From contig NZ_CP108776.1 in the NCBI RefSeq assembly GCF_045207785.1, positions 868,001 to 932,000 of the forward strand: a stretch of 64,000 nt of DNA, given 5' to 3'. The position numbers were made by a program, and so were the translations under genes. Below are positions 26,318 through 35,084 of the stretch, piece by piece (the stretch's first letter is position 1; each line of letters starts with the position of its first letter). Below the pieces are notes generated by a model that saw nothing but the letters and a program-made list of their open reading frames with translations, was not told the DNA's origin and ran no database searches. This DNA comes from Embleya sp045207785. Lineage in GTDB: Bacteria > Actinomycetota > Actinomycetes > Streptomycetales > Streptomycetaceae.

Positions 26318-26590
26318 TCACAGGTGAGCGTATACGTCCTTCAGGGAGATACCGCGGGCGACCATCATCACCTGCAGGTGATAGAGGAGCTGCGAGATCT
26401 CCTCGGCCGTGCGCTCGGCGCCCTCGTGCTCCGCGGCCATCCAGACCTCGGCGGCCTCCTCGACGACCTTCTTGCCGATGGCGTGCACGCCGGCGGTCAC
26501 GAGTTCGACCGTGCGCGAGCCCTCCTGGCCGGACGCCGCCTTGGCCTGCAGCTCGTCGAAAAGCTCTTCAAACGTCTTCATGGTGCCCAT
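26318..26590 (-). CDS. hisE: phosphoribosyl-ATP pyrophosphatase
   Basis: A 90-residue all-alpha MazG-like enzyme that hydrolyses phosphoribosyl-ATP to phosphoribosyl-AMP, the second step of histidine synthesis. The metal-binding motif KKVVEEAAEVWMAA and the EEISQLLYHL helix are present. It is separate from HisI, as in other actinomycetes. An in-frame ATG three codons in (26581) is an equally good start; neither has a clear ribosome site. Confidence 0.95.
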   Translation of the reverse strand: MGTMKTFEELFDELQAKAASGQEGSRTVELVTAGVHAIGKKVVEEAAEVWMAAEHEGAERTAEEISQLLYHLQVMMVARGISLKDVYAHL

Positions 26591-26631
26591 CGCGTGGTTG
26601 TGGGTGGCGGGAGGTGACGGCCGTGCCCAGG

Positions 26632-26657
26632 ACTCGGAACTCGGAACTCGGAACTCG
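26632..26657. repeat. octamer tandem repeat between hisE and ribH
   Basis: ACTCGGAA is repeated a little over three times head to tail in the 82-bp gap. Confidence 0.8.
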
Positions 26658-26672
26658 GGCCGAACGCCGCGG

Positions 26673-27146
26673 TTACGAGAGCGTACGCAACGCCATCGCG
26701 GTCGCGACGGCCGCCTCCACCGCTTCGCGGCCCTTGTCCTCGCGCGAACCCGACAGGCCCGCCCGATCCAGGGCCTGCTCCTCGGTGTCGACGGTCAGCA
26801 CCCCGAAGCCGACGGGTACGCCGGTGTCGAGCGCGACCCGGGTGAGGCCGTCGGTGGCGGCCGAGCACACGTATTCGAAGTGCGGGGTGCCGCCGCGGAT
26901 CACGACACCGAGCGCGACGACCGCGTCGTAGCCGCGGCCGGCCAGCGCCTTGGCGAGCAGGGGCAGCTCGAACGCGCCGGGGGCGCGAATGAGGGTGGGG
27001 TCGGTGATGCCCAGGTCGGCCAGGGCCTTGAGGGCCCCGTCGACGAGTCCGTCCATCACGGTGGTGTGCCACTGCGCGGCGACCACGCCGACGCGCAGGT
27101 CGCGGCAGCCCTCGACGGTCAGTTTCGGGGCTCCTGCGCCACTCAT
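26673..27146 (-). CDS. ribH: 6,7-dimethyl-8-ribityllumazine synthase
   Basis: A 157-residue lumazine synthase that condenses 5-amino-6-ribitylaminouracil with dihydroxybutanone phosphate. GAFELPL, the VIRGGTPHFEYVC segment with the catalytic histidine, and the VPVGFGVLT strand match the family. The C-terminus is EAVEAAVATAMAL. It is the last gene of the rib cluster, 155 bases after ribBA, with a hairpin in between that may reduce read-through. Confidence 0.97.
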   Translation of the reverse strand: MSGAGAPKLTVEGCRDLRVGVVAAQWHTTVMDGLVDGALKALADLGITDPTLIRAPGAFELPLLAKALAGRGYDAVVALGVVIRGGTPHFEYVCSAATDGLTRVALDTGVPVGFGVLTVDTEEQALDRAGLSGSREDKGREAVEAAVATAMALRTLS

Positions 27147-27220
27147 GTCTGTGGGTGTCCTTTGGCTGAAACGGCTGGGAAATCGGCGGTGGTGGGGTGA
27201 TGCGGCGGGTCGAACCTACC

Positions 27221-27245
27221 GGCGCGGCGCGGACGGTGCCGCGCC
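27221..27245 (-). terminator. hairpin between ribBA and ribH
   Basis: An 8-bp stem GGCGCGGC/GCCGCGCC (27221-27228 with 27238-27245) with a 9-nt loop, about 57 bases past the ribBA stop. It may partially terminate the operon before ribH. Confidence 0.5.
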
Positions 27246-27268
27246 CGTGTCACCGATACGGGTGAGTC

Positions 27269-27311
27269 TTCACGCGTGTTCACGCGTGTTCACGCGTGCG
27301 TTCACGCGGTG
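27269..27311. repeat. decamer tandem repeat at the ribBA 3' end
   Basis: TTCACGCGTG occurs three times in perfect tandem (27269-27298), with a fourth imperfect copy overlapping the ribBA stop codon. Confidence 0.85.
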
Positions 27312-28648
27312 GAGACGGCGTGTCCGTTCGCGTCGACGATCTCGGCGACGGCGGCGACGTCCGCGGGGCTCTCGCTCGGGTCGAGCCAGGGCAGGTCGTG
27401 GCCCATCCGGTCGCGCTTGGTCAACAGGTAGCGCAGGTTGTCGGCGGTGGCGTGCACGGGCAGCGGGACGCGGCCGGTGATCTCCAGGCCGTAGCCCTCC
27501 AGGCCGGCGCGCTTGGCCGGGTTGTTGGTGAGCAGACGCATCGAGCGCACGCCGAGGTCGACCAGGATCTGCGCGCCGGTGCCGTAGTCGCGGGCGTCGG
27601 CGGGCAGGCCCAGTTCGAGGTTCGCGTCCACGGTGTCGTGGCCGGCGTCCTGGAGCTGGTAGGCCTGCAGCTTGTGGATCAGGCCGATGCCGCGACCCTC
27701 GTGGCCGCGCATGTACAGGACCACGCCGCGGCCCTCGGCGGTGACCCGGTCGAGCGCGGCATCCAGCTGCGGCCCGCAGTCGCAGCGCATGGAGCCGAAC
27801 ACGTCGCCGGTCAGGCACTCGGAGTGCACCCGCACCAGGACGTCGTCGCCGTCGCCCAGGTCGCCGGCGACCAGCGCGATGTGCTCGACGCCGTCGGCGG
27901 TGCTGCGGTAGCCGATCGCCCGGAAGGTGCCGTGCTCGGTGGGCAGCCGGGTCTCGGCCGCGCGCTCGATGGTGCGCTCGGTGCGCCGACGGTACGCGAT
28001 CAGGTCGGCGATCGTGACGATCTTGAGGCCGTGCTCGCGGGCGAACGGGACCAGCTGCGGCAGCCGGGCCATCGTGCCGTCGTCGTTGACGACCTCGCAG
28101 ATCACGCCGACCGGCGCGAGCCCGGCCAGTTCGGCCAGGTCCACGGCCGCCTCGGTGTGGCCGGGGCGCACCAGCACGCCGCCCTCGACGGCGCGCAGCG
28201 GGAAGATGTGGCCGGGGCGGGTGAGCTGGGTGGGCTCGGTCGCCGGGTCGGACAGCAGCCGCACGGTGTGCGTGCGGTCGGCGGCCGAGATGCCGGTGTC
28301 GACACCGTCCTTGGCGTCGACGGAGACCGAGTAGGCGGTGCCCTTGCGGTCCTCGTTGACGGCCGTCATCGGCGGCAGCTTGAGTCGGTCCAGGTCGGCG
28401 CCGCGCATCGGCACGCAGACCACGCCGGAGGAGTAGCGGATCATGAAGGCCATCAGGGCCTGGGTGGCGAGTTCGCCGGCGAAGATCAGATCGCCCTCGT
28501 TCTCCCGGTCCTCGTCGTCCACGACGACGATCGCCTCGCCCGCGGCCATCGCCTTGATGGCGTCCTCGATCGTGTCGAGCCGCAGCTCGTCGGGAGCGCT
28601 CATCTGTGCCGGAACCTCGATCTCGGTGGTCTTGCTGCCGGTGCTCAC
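27302..28648 (-). CDS. ribBA: bifunctional DHBP synthase / GTP cyclohydrolase II
   Basis: A 448-residue fusion of the two entry enzymes of riboflavin synthesis. Residues about 20-225 are 3,4-dihydroxy-2-butanone-4-phosphate synthase, with DDEDRENEGDL and the RPGHTEAAVDL segment. About 230-425 is GTP cyclohydrolase II; its zinc cysteines are in CLTGDVFGSMRCDCG, and GHEGRGIGL follows. The start is a GTG overlapping the ribM stop (GTGA), so translation is coupled. A downstream ATG at residue 16 is a weaker alternative. The gene ends in tandem decamers. Confidence 0.96.
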   Translation of the reverse strand: MSTGSKTTEIEVPAQMSAPDELRLDTIEDAIKAMAAGEAIVVVDDEDRENEGDLIFAGELATQALMAFMIRYSSGVVCVPMRGADLDRLKLPPMTAVNEDRKGTAYSVSVDAKDGVDTGISAADRTHTVRLLSDPATEPTQLTRPGHIFPLRAVEGGVLVRPGHTEAAVDLAELAGLAPVGVICEVVNDDGTMARLPQLVPFAREHGLKIVTIADLIAYRRRTERTIERAAETRLPTEHGTFRAIGYRSTADGVEHIALVAGDLGDGDDVLVRVHSECLTGDVFGSMRCDCGPQLDAALDRVTAEGRGVVLYMRGHEGRGIGLIHKLQAYQLQDAGHDTVDANLELGLPADARDYGTGAQILVDLGVRSMRLLTNNPAKRAGLEGYGLEITGRVPLPVHATADNLRYLLTKRDRMGHDLPWLDPSESPADVAAVAEIVDANGHAVSTA

Positions 28649-29307
28649 GCCATTGCCCCTTCCAGGTGCCGTTCTGCCCCGAGGGCAGCCCCCTTGTCCC
28701 GGTACCGCCGGGAGCGGTTCCACCAGTCGACGAGCCCGGCGACGCACATCACGAAGAAGACGCCGTAGACGAGTCCGCTGAACACCAGGCCGTGCTGCAC
28801 GGCGAGCGGTACGCCCACCACGTCGACGGCGATCCACACCAGCCAGAACTCGAACAGGCCGCGGGCCTGCGCGAGCATCGCCACGACCGAGCCGACGAAG
28901 ATGTACGCGTCCGGCCACGGCGCCCACGAGATGCCCGTGTGCTCCAGCAGCAGCGCGAAGCCCACGGTGCCGGCCGCCATCAGCGCGACCAGCGCGATCC
29001 GCTCGTAGGCGGTCGCGAAGCGGATCTCCACCTCGCCGGCGCCGCGCCGCCCGCGTGACCAGCGCCACCAGCCGTAGCCGGCGGCGAGGATGATGACGGC
29101 GTTGCGCATCGCGCTGCCGCCCAGGTGCACCGACGTGTTGGCCGCGATCAGCAGCGCCGCGCCCAGGATCTGCACGGGCCACGCCCACAGGTTGCGGCGC
29201 AGCGCGAGCCACACGGTCGCAAGTGACGCGGTCTGGCCGAGCAGGTCGGACCACGGCACGGGCTTGTCCGCGACGGTGAACGCGGCGTCGTTGAGCCAGC
29301 CGATCAC
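28645..29307 (-). CDS. ribM: riboflavin transporter RibM (PnuC family)
   Basis: A 220-residue integral membrane protein of the PnuC family with about seven hydrophobic segments. In PnuC nicotinamide-riboside transporters the motif WxxWxxxxR is conserved; here LVDWWNRSRRYR is near the C-terminus. Actinobacterial members encoded in FMN-riboswitch operons are riboflavin uptake transporters (RibM/PnuX), which is the role inferred from context. It overlaps ribE upstream and ribBA downstream by four bases each (GTGA), so the three genes are translationally coupled. Confidence 0.9.
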   Translation of the reverse strand: MIGWLNDAAFTVADKPVPWSDLLGQTASLATVWLALRRNLWAWPVQILGAALLIAANTSVHLGGSAMRNAVIILAAGYGWWRWSRGRRGAGEVEIRFATAYERIALVALMAAGTVGFALLLEHTGISWAPWPDAYIFVGSVVAMLAQARGLFEFWLVWIAVDVVGVPLAVQHGLVFSGLVYGVFFVMCVAGLVDWWNRSRRYRDKGAALGAERHLEGAMA

Positions 29308-29915
29308 GATGTCCCCCCGTGGCTGCCCAGCCGTTCGACGTACTTGGCGATGATGTCGACCTCGAGGTTGACCGGGTCGCCGACCGCCTTGACGCCGAGC
29401 GTGGTGAGGGCGAGCGTCGTGGGGATCAGGCTGACCGTGAAGCTCGCGTCGTGGGCCTCGACGACGGTGAGGCTGATCCCGTCCACGGTGATCGAGCCCT
29501 TGTCGACGACGTAGCGGGCCAGGTGTGCGGGCAGCGCGATCTCGACGATCTCCCACTCCTCGCCGGGCGTGCGGGCGAGGATCTCGCCGGTGCCGTCGAC
29601 GTGGCCCTGGACCAGGTGTCCGCCGAGTCGGCCGCCGAGCACCATCGGGCGCTCCAGGTTGACCCGGGAGCCGGCCGCGAGCGCGCCCAGGCTCGATTTG
29701 TCGAGGGTCTCCTGCATCACGTCCGCGGTGAAGACGGCCTCGGCCGGGTCGACCTTGTCGTCCACGACGGTCAGACACACGCCGTTGACGGCGATCGAGT
29801 CGCCGTGGCGGGCGCCGGTGGTGACGACGGGCCCGCGGATGGTGATCCGGGCCGAGTCGGCCAGCCGCTCGATGGCCACGATCTCGCCGAGTTCCTCAAC
29901 GATTCCGGTGAACAT
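29304..29915 (-). CDS. ribE: riboflavin synthase alpha chain
   Basis: A 203-residue enzyme that dismutates two lumazines into riboflavin. It has the internal duplication typical of the family: barrel one begins MFTGIVEELG with NGVCLTV, barrel two begins GHLVQGHVDGTG with DGISLTVVE. It lies three bases after ribD and overlaps ribM. Confidence 0.97.
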   Translation of the reverse strand: MFTGIVEELGEIVAIERLADSARITIRGPVVTTGARHGDSIAVNGVCLTVVDDKVDPAEAVFTADVMQETLDKSSLGALAAGSRVNLERPMVLGGRLGGHLVQGHVDGTGEILARTPGEEWEIVEIALPAHLARYVVDKGSITVDGISLTVVEAHDASFTVSLIPTTLALTTLGVKAVGDPVNLEVDIIAKYVERLGSHGGTS

Positions 29916-29918
29916 GCG

Positions 29919-31037
29919 TCAGGACTCCTTCGTACGGTCGGCGGGCGCCGGCCGGGTGCGGGCGGTGATGCGGATGTCGGGTCCGAGCCGGGTGACGTCC
30001 TCGACGTCCAGTCGCAACACCTCGGCGATCGTGCCGATTCCGGCCGGGCCGAGGGCCGCGGGTCCGGCGCCGAGGAGTGCCGGGGCGAGGTAGCCCACGA
30101 CGGTGTCGATCAGGCCGGCCGCGGCGAACGCGCCGGCGAGGGTGGGGCCGCCTTCGAGCAGCACCGCGCGCACGTCGCGCGCGTACAGCTCCTTGAGCAG
30201 CGTGTGCGGGTCCAGTCCGCCTTCGGCGCGCGGTACGCGCAGTACGGCGGTCGCGGGCAGGTGCGCGGCGTCCGCGTCGGGGGCGACCGCGATCAGTGTG
30301 GGCGCGGCGTCGTCGAGGACGCGGGCGCCGGCGGGGGTGCGGGCGTGCGTGTCGACGATCACGCGCAGGGGTTGGCGCGCGCCGGGCACGTCGCGCGCGG
30401 CCAGGTGCGGGTCGTCGGCGCGCAGGGTGCCGGATCCGGCGAGCACGGCGTCGACGCTCGCGCGCAGGGTGTGCACGTCGGCGCGGGACGCGGCGGAGGT
30501 GATCCACCGGCTGGTGCCGTCGGCGGCGGCGCTGCGGCCGTCCAGGGTGGCCGCGTACTTCCAGGTCACGTGCGGGCGGCCGAGCCGGGTCGCGGTCAGC
30601 CACGCGCGGTTGCCGGCCTCGGCCTCGGCGGCGAGCAGGCCGCCCTCGGCGTCGATGCCCACCGCGCGCAGCACCGCTCCGCCGCCGGCCGCGGCCGGGT
30701 TGGGGTCGGCGACGGCGTAGCGGACGCGGCGGATGCCGGCGTCGATCAGGGCTTGGGTGCAGGGGCCGGTGCGGCCGGTGTGCGAGCAGGGTTCGAGGGT
30801 GACGAACGCGGTGCCGCCGCGGGCTTTGCCGGCCGCCGCGCGCAGCGCCTCGACCTCGGCGTGCGGGGCGCCGGCGCGGGTGTGGAAGCCCTCGCCGACG
30901 ATGGTGCCGTCGGGGCCCAGGAGCACGCAGCCGACGACGGGGTTGGGGCTGGTGTGGCCGAGGCCGCGGCTCGCGAGCGATATGGCGCGGCGCATCGCCG
31001 TGGTCTCGTCGACCGGCGGGGTGGTGTTGCCCTCCAC
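29919..31037 (-). CDS. ribD: bifunctional pyrimidine deaminase/reductase RibD
   Basis: A 372-residue enzyme for steps two and three of riboflavin synthesis. The N-terminal deaminase (about 15-150) has zinc ligands in HAEV and EPCSHTGRTGPC. The C-terminal reductase (about 160-365) has GSGTLRADDP and LLEGGPTLAGAF for NADPH binding. The GTG at 31037 is preceded by GAGGAGG at a good distance; the frame is open far upstream but crosses the riboswitch, so a longer start is unlikely. First gene of the FMN-controlled operon. Confidence 0.95.
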   Translation of the reverse strand: MEGNTTPPVDETTAMRRAISLASRGLGHTSPNPVVGCVLLGPDGTIVGEGFHTRAGAPHAEVEALRAAAGKARGGTAFVTLEPCSHTGRTGPCTQALIDAGIRRVRYAVADPNPAAAGGGAVLRAVGIDAEGGLLAAEAEAGNRAWLTATRLGRPHVTWKYAATLDGRSAAADGTSRWITSAASRADVHTLRASVDAVLAGSGTLRADDPHLAARDVPGARQPLRVIVDTHARTPAGARVLDDAAPTLIAVAPDADAAHLPATAVLRVPRAEGGLDPHTLLKELYARDVRAVLLEGGPTLAGAFAAAGLIDTVVGYLAPALLGAGPAALGPAGIGTIAEVLRLDVEDVTRLGPDIRITARTRPAPADRTKES

Positions 31038-31165
31038 CTCGTGCCTCCTCGCGTTCGACGCGGGGCACCGGGATGTTTTCGGGCAGGACGGCACGACGGA
31101 ATCGACGTGCGGGGATGGCTGCGCACACTGGGTACGCGGACATGCCGCAGTCGCTCGCCGCGCGC

Positions 31166-31299
31166 AACCTCCCATCCGGACTTTAACCGTCGGTACCGGA
31201 ATTCCACCGGTTCAGCCAGCCGTCGCTCCGCGTGATGCGGGACGTCGACCGGGTCGCGGACTGTAACCGCCGGTTCGGATTTTCACCGACCCCGGAGCG
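31166..31299 (-). promoter_or_regulatory. FMN riboswitch (RFN element)
   Basis: Read on the minus strand, the element starts with CTCCGGGGTCGGTGAAAATC and ends AAAGTCCGGATGGGAGGTT. Between them are the conserved RFN boxes CGGCGGTTACAGTCCGCGAC and GAACCGGTGGAATTCCGGTA. A variable stem lies in the middle. It sits about 130 bases before the ribD start. Binding of FMN should lower expression of ribD-ribE-ribM-ribBA. Confidence 0.96.
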
Positions 31300-31537
31300 C
31301 GCGTACGTGACTTTCGTACACCTCGAAGTGTGCCACGACGGCCGACAACGTTGACCTTGTGCAACCTGTGCTGTCCGTCACGGTGTGTTCGTACGCCGAA
31401 ACACGGTTTCGCCCTTGCCGACCTGACGCCCAGTCAGATACTCGGGGCGGGACCGGGTTCCGGGTTCGGTCGAGGCGGTTCTCCGGTTCGACCGAGGCGG
31501 TTCCGGGGCGGAGTCGCCGCGATGAGATTCTGTGCGC

Positions 31538-32212
31538 ATGACCGTGCAGATCAATCCGAGCATCCTGTCCGCCGACTTCGCCCGCCTCGCCGACGAGGTG
31601 GCGCAGGTGCGAAACGCCGACTGGCTTCACGTGGATGTCATGGACAACCACTTCGTCCCGAACCTGACCATCGGATTGCCCGTGGTCGAGAGCCTGATCA
31701 AGGCGACCGACACCCCCATCGACATGCACCTGATGATCGAGGACCCCGACCGTTGGGCGCCCGCCTACGCGGAGGCCGGCGCGGGCAGCGTCACCTTCCA
31801 CGTCGAGGCCGCGACCGCGCCCGTCAAGCTCGCGCGCGACCTGCGCGCCAAGGGCGCGCGGGCGTCGATGGCGCTGCGGCCGGCGACGCCGATCGAGCCG
31901 TACGAGGACCTGCTGCCGGAGCTGGACATGCTCCTGGTGATGACGGTCGAGCCCGGTTTCGGAGGGCAGAGCTTCCTGGAGATCATGCTGCCGAAGATCC
32001 GCCGGACCCGGCAGTTGATCGCCAAGCACGGCCTCCAGATGTGGTTGCAGGTCGACGGCGGCGTGTCCGCCAAGACGATCGAGATGTGCGCCGAGGCCGG
32101 GGCGGACGTGTTCGTGGCCGGCTCCGCGGTGTTCGACGGACGCGACCCCGGCGCGGCCGTGGACAAGCTGCGGGGGTTGGCGACGAACGCCGCGGAGCGC
32201 TGCGCTCACTAG
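31538..32212 (+). CDS. rpe: ribulose-phosphate 3-epimerase
   Basis: A 224-residue TIM-barrel enzyme interconverting ribulose-5-phosphate and xylulose-5-phosphate in the pentose phosphate pathway. Metal and catalytic residues are visible in SILSADF, HVDVMDNHFVPN, DMHLMI, TVEPGFGGQSF and QVDGGV. The ATG at 31538 matches the family start. It is divergent from the rib operon, whose product needs ribulose-5-phosphate as substrate. Confidence 0.97.
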   Translation: MTVQINPSILSADFARLADEVAQVRNADWLHVDVMDNHFVPNLTIGLPVVESLIKATDTPIDMHLMIEDPDRWAPAYAEAGAGSVTFHVEAATAPVKLARDLRAKGARASMALRPATPIEPYEDLLPELDMLLVMTVEPGFGGQSFLEIMLPKIRRTRQLIAKHGLQMWLQVDGGVSAKTIEMCAEAGADVFVAGSAVFDGRDPGAAVDKLRGLATNAAERCAH

Positions 32213-32338
32213 GGCGGGATTTTCGTCCCACCCGCCACCCGTTGCGGTGGGTGAGCGGGCTGCGGGTTCACGGGCTCCCGGCGGGGCCCGTCGGGCCGCT
32301 GGGGCTTCGTCACAACGAGTGAATGTCCGGGCCTCTCG

Positions 32339-32826
32339 TCATCCTCGCCGGGGCGAGGGGCCCGCCGCTCGGGCGGACCACACCGTCCAGTGGTCGCTCT
32401 CGTGGATGGGGCCCTCCGCGGGCAGTCTCGACTCGATGTAGGCGGCCAGGTCGGCCAGTTCGCGGTCGGTGAGTTCGTGCAGGATCGAGCGGCCGGTGCG
32501 GGCCCGCAGGTCTGCGGTGACCTCTCGGGCGTTCGCGTACACGCGGCGGGTCTCCTCCAGGGCGGTGCCGCGGACCGCGCCGAGGCCGGCCGCGCGCAGG
32601 GCCGCCTCGACCGCGGGAGCGGAGGGGCGACGGGCCGCTTCGACGTCGAGCAGGGCCGGGAAGCGGGCGAAGAACCAGCCGCGCAAGTGGGTGGGTGTCC
32701 CCGGGCGGGCGACGTCGTCGAGGGTGCGGTCCTGCACGATCAGCGTGCCGCCGGGCGCGAGCAGGCGGCGGGCCTCGCGAAAGCACGGTCGAGGCGGGCC
32801 TCAAGGGCCGCGCGGTCGGTCAGGCC
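32339..32826 (-). pseudogene. 5'-truncated, frameshifted SAM methyltransferase remnant
   Basis: The readable part is the C-terminal half of a class I methyltransferase: AFREARRLLAPGGTLIVQD followed by about 120 residues ending SDHWTVWSARAAG. The sequence LTDRAALEARLDRAF continues it upstream only in another frame; inserting one base near 32780 restores the join. Everything upstream (the SAM-binding glycine loop) is missing, replaced by the 3' end of the rhomboid-like gene. A sequencing error could explain the frameshift but not the truncation. Confidence 0.65.
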
Positions 32827-33521
32827 CGCTCGCGGCTGCGCCGTCGGGACAGGTATGCCGCGGTCAGGATCGTGATCCCCGCCATCGCCGCCAGGTGTTC
32901 GCGCCCGGCCAGGTTCGGCTTGATCGCGACCTCGGCGATCATCAGGATCCACACGCCCGTGAACAGGATCGGCGCGCGGCGCACCATCGCCAGGCACACC
33001 ACCAGGCCCACCACCGCGGCCGAGGGCCCGGTGTCCAGGACGTCGCCGTGCCGGGCGTCGATGCCCAGGAGGTGATCGGGGCCGATCGCGACCATCGCCC
33101 GCGCGGCCAGCGTGCCGCACAGCGTCGCGACGTAGGCCACGATCAGTGTGCGGCGCCGGCCGAGGTCGAGTTCGGCGAGCCCGAAGACGATCAGGACCTG
33201 GGCCAGCGCGCCCCACACCGGCAGATCCGGGGCCGGCACGAACAGCGAGATCGGGGTCCGCAGCAGCGCGAGCGGCAGCGGGATGTTCGCGCTGACGCCG
33301 CCCAGGATCCGGGCCGCGTCGCCGCCCCACTCGGTGCGCCACGCCAGCCAGAAGGCGAACATCGACAGCACCGCGCAGGTGGTCAGCGGAATCGCCCGCG
33401 CCCCGTGCGCGCGCAGTTCGCGGGCCGGGACCGCGGTGAGCCGGCGCCATTCGCCGAGGACCGCCGTGCCCGTGCGGGCGAACGTACCGGGCCGCGCGGA
33501 GGTGCGGTCGAGCGTGGGCAT
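32820..33521 (-). CDS. rhomboid-like membrane protein
   Basis: A 233-residue protein with about six membrane helices. The motif DTGPSAAVVGL and a late histidine in GREHLAAMAG resemble the serine and histidine of rhomboid intramembrane proteases, but the usual GxSG is GPSA here, so proteolytic activity is uncertain. The N-terminal 45 residues are cytoplasmic and Arg-rich. The stop abuts the methyltransferase remnant. Streptomycetes often have such a protein in this region between rpe and rsmB. Confidence 0.65.
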   Translation of the reverse strand: MPTLDRTSARPGTFARTGTAVLGEWRRLTAVPARELRAHGARAIPLTTCAVLSMFAFWLAWRTEWGGDAARILGGVSANIPLPLALLRTPISLFVPAPDLPVWGALAQVLIVFGLAELDLGRRRTLIVAYVATLCGTLAARAMVAIGPDHLLGIDARHGDVLDTGPSAAVVGLVVCLAMVRRAPILFTGVWILMIAEVAIKPNLAGREHLAAMAGITILTAAYLSRRRSRERA

Positions 33522-33684
33522 GGGCGGGACGGCTCCTGCGTCGGCGGGCTCCGGCCGCTCCTCGGTACTCCTGGGACCCGAGGGGCGGCCGGTGCGGCCG
33601 AGCCCGTTGTGGCGACCGCACGCCCGCCGTTATGCCCTTCTTCTACCGATTTCAGCCCTGTCTCGGGCCATCCGTGCGGGTGAT

Positions 33685-35079
33685 TCAGCCCGTCCGGCGG
33701 AGCAGCGCCAGATACATCGCGTCGGTGCCGTGCAGGTGCGGCCACAGCTGGACGTCGGGGCCGGTGCCCAGGTCGGGCACACCGGGGAACAGCGGCCGGG
33801 CGTCGATCAGCTCGGCCTCCCCCGCGCGCAGGATGTCGTCGACCACGACGCGGGTCTCGGCCGGGTGCGGCGAGCAGGTCACGTACGCGATCACCCCGCC
33901 GGGGCGGGCCGCGGCCACCGCGGTGCGCAGCAACGCGCGCTGGAGCTCGGCCAGTTCGGGGATGTCCTCCGGCTTGCGGCGCCAGCGCGACTCGGGCCGC
34001 CGGCGCAGCGCGCCCAGGCCGCTGCACGGCACGTCGGCGATCACCCGGTCGAAGCTGCCGGGCAGCCAGGCCGGCTTCGTGCCGTCCGCGGTGATCACCT
34101 GATGGTGGGTCAGGTGTCCGATCGCGTTGCGGACCAGGCGCGCGCGGTGCTGCCGGCGCTCGACCGCCAGCAGCCTGACGTCGCGGCCGGTGGCGATCGC
34201 GGCGAGCAGGCCGGCCTTGCCGCCGGGTCCCGCGCACAGGTCGAGCCAGCGGCTCTCGTCGCCCTCGACGTCGGCGTTGGCCAGCGCGGTGGCGACGAGT
34301 TGACTGCCCTCGTCCTGGACGGCGGCGCGGCCGTCGCGGATCGCCTTGATCCCGGCGGGGTCGCCCTCGGGGAGGGTGGCGGCGTACGGGGACCAGCGAC
34401 CGGGGACGGCGCCGGCCTCGTACAGCTCGGCGAGTTCGACCCGGCCCGGGCGGGCGACCAGGGAGATCACCGGGGCGATGTTGTCGGCGCCGAGCAGGGC
34501 CTCCATCGCGGCCCGGTCGTGGGCGTTGCCGCGCGCGCCGAGGGCGTCCCACAGGGCCTGCACGATCCAGCGCGGGTGCGAGTGCAGGACGGCGAGGTGG
34601 CCCTCGGGGTCGTCCTCGTAGGCCGGCGCGATCTGCCGCAGCCACGTGTCCAGGTCCTGCTTGGAGACCCGGCGCAGGATGGCGTTGACGAACTTCGCGC
34701 GGCCGTCGCCGAGCACGGCGCGGGCCAGTTCCACGGTCGCCGAGACGGCGGCGTGCACGGGCGTGCGCATGCTCAGCAGCTGGTGCACGCCGAGCGCGAG
34801 CACGTCCAGGACCGGCGGGTCGATCTCCTTGACCGGCCGGTCGGTGCAGGCCGCCACGATCTGGTCGTAGGTGCCCTGGCGGCGCAGCGTGCCGTGGACG
34901 AGCTCGGTCGCGAAGGCGGCGTCGCGGGGGATGATCTTGCGCTCGCGCAGCAGCGCGGGCAGGACCAGGTTGGCGTAGGCGTCGCGTTCGCCGACCGCGT
35001 GCAGGACGTCGTAGGCGGCGAGCCGGGCGGCGTCGGGGCGGGGGCGGCGGTAGGGGCGTGCGGCGGGGGCGTTGGTCAC
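33685..35079 (-). CDS. rsmB: 16S rRNA m5C methyltransferase RsmB
   Basis: A 464-residue enzyme with an N-terminal NusB-like RNA-binding domain (about 15-150) and a C-terminal Rossmann methyltransferase (about 240-460). The SAM loop is LDLCAGPGGKAG, the motif IV cysteine is in ADVPCSGLG and the catalytic motif VI cysteine in YVTCSPHPAE. By family it methylates C967 of 16S rRNA. It begins five bases after fmt ends, in the def-fmt-rsmB operon. Confidence 0.96.
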   Translation of the reverse strand: MTNAPAARPYRRPRPDAARLAAYDVLHAVGERDAYANLVLPALLRERKIIPRDAAFATELVHGTLRRQGTYDQIVAACTDRPVKEIDPPVLDVLALGVHQLLSMRTPVHAAVSATVELARAVLGDGRAKFVNAILRRVSKQDLDTWLRQIAPAYEDDPEGHLAVLHSHPRWIVQALWDALGARGNAHDRAAMEALLGADNIAPVISLVARPGRVELAELYEAGAVPGRWSPYAATLPEGDPAGIKAIRDGRAAVQDEGSQLVATALANADVEGDESRWLDLCAGPGGKAGLLAAIATGRDVRLLAVERRQHRARLVRNAIGHLTHHQVITADGTKPAWLPGSFDRVIADVPCSGLGALRRRPESRWRRKPEDIPELAELQRALLRTAVAAARPGGVIAYVTCSPHPAETRVVVDDILRAGEAELIDARPLFPGVPDLGTGPDVQLWPHLHGTDAMYLALLRRTG

Positions 35080-35084
35080 GGTGC

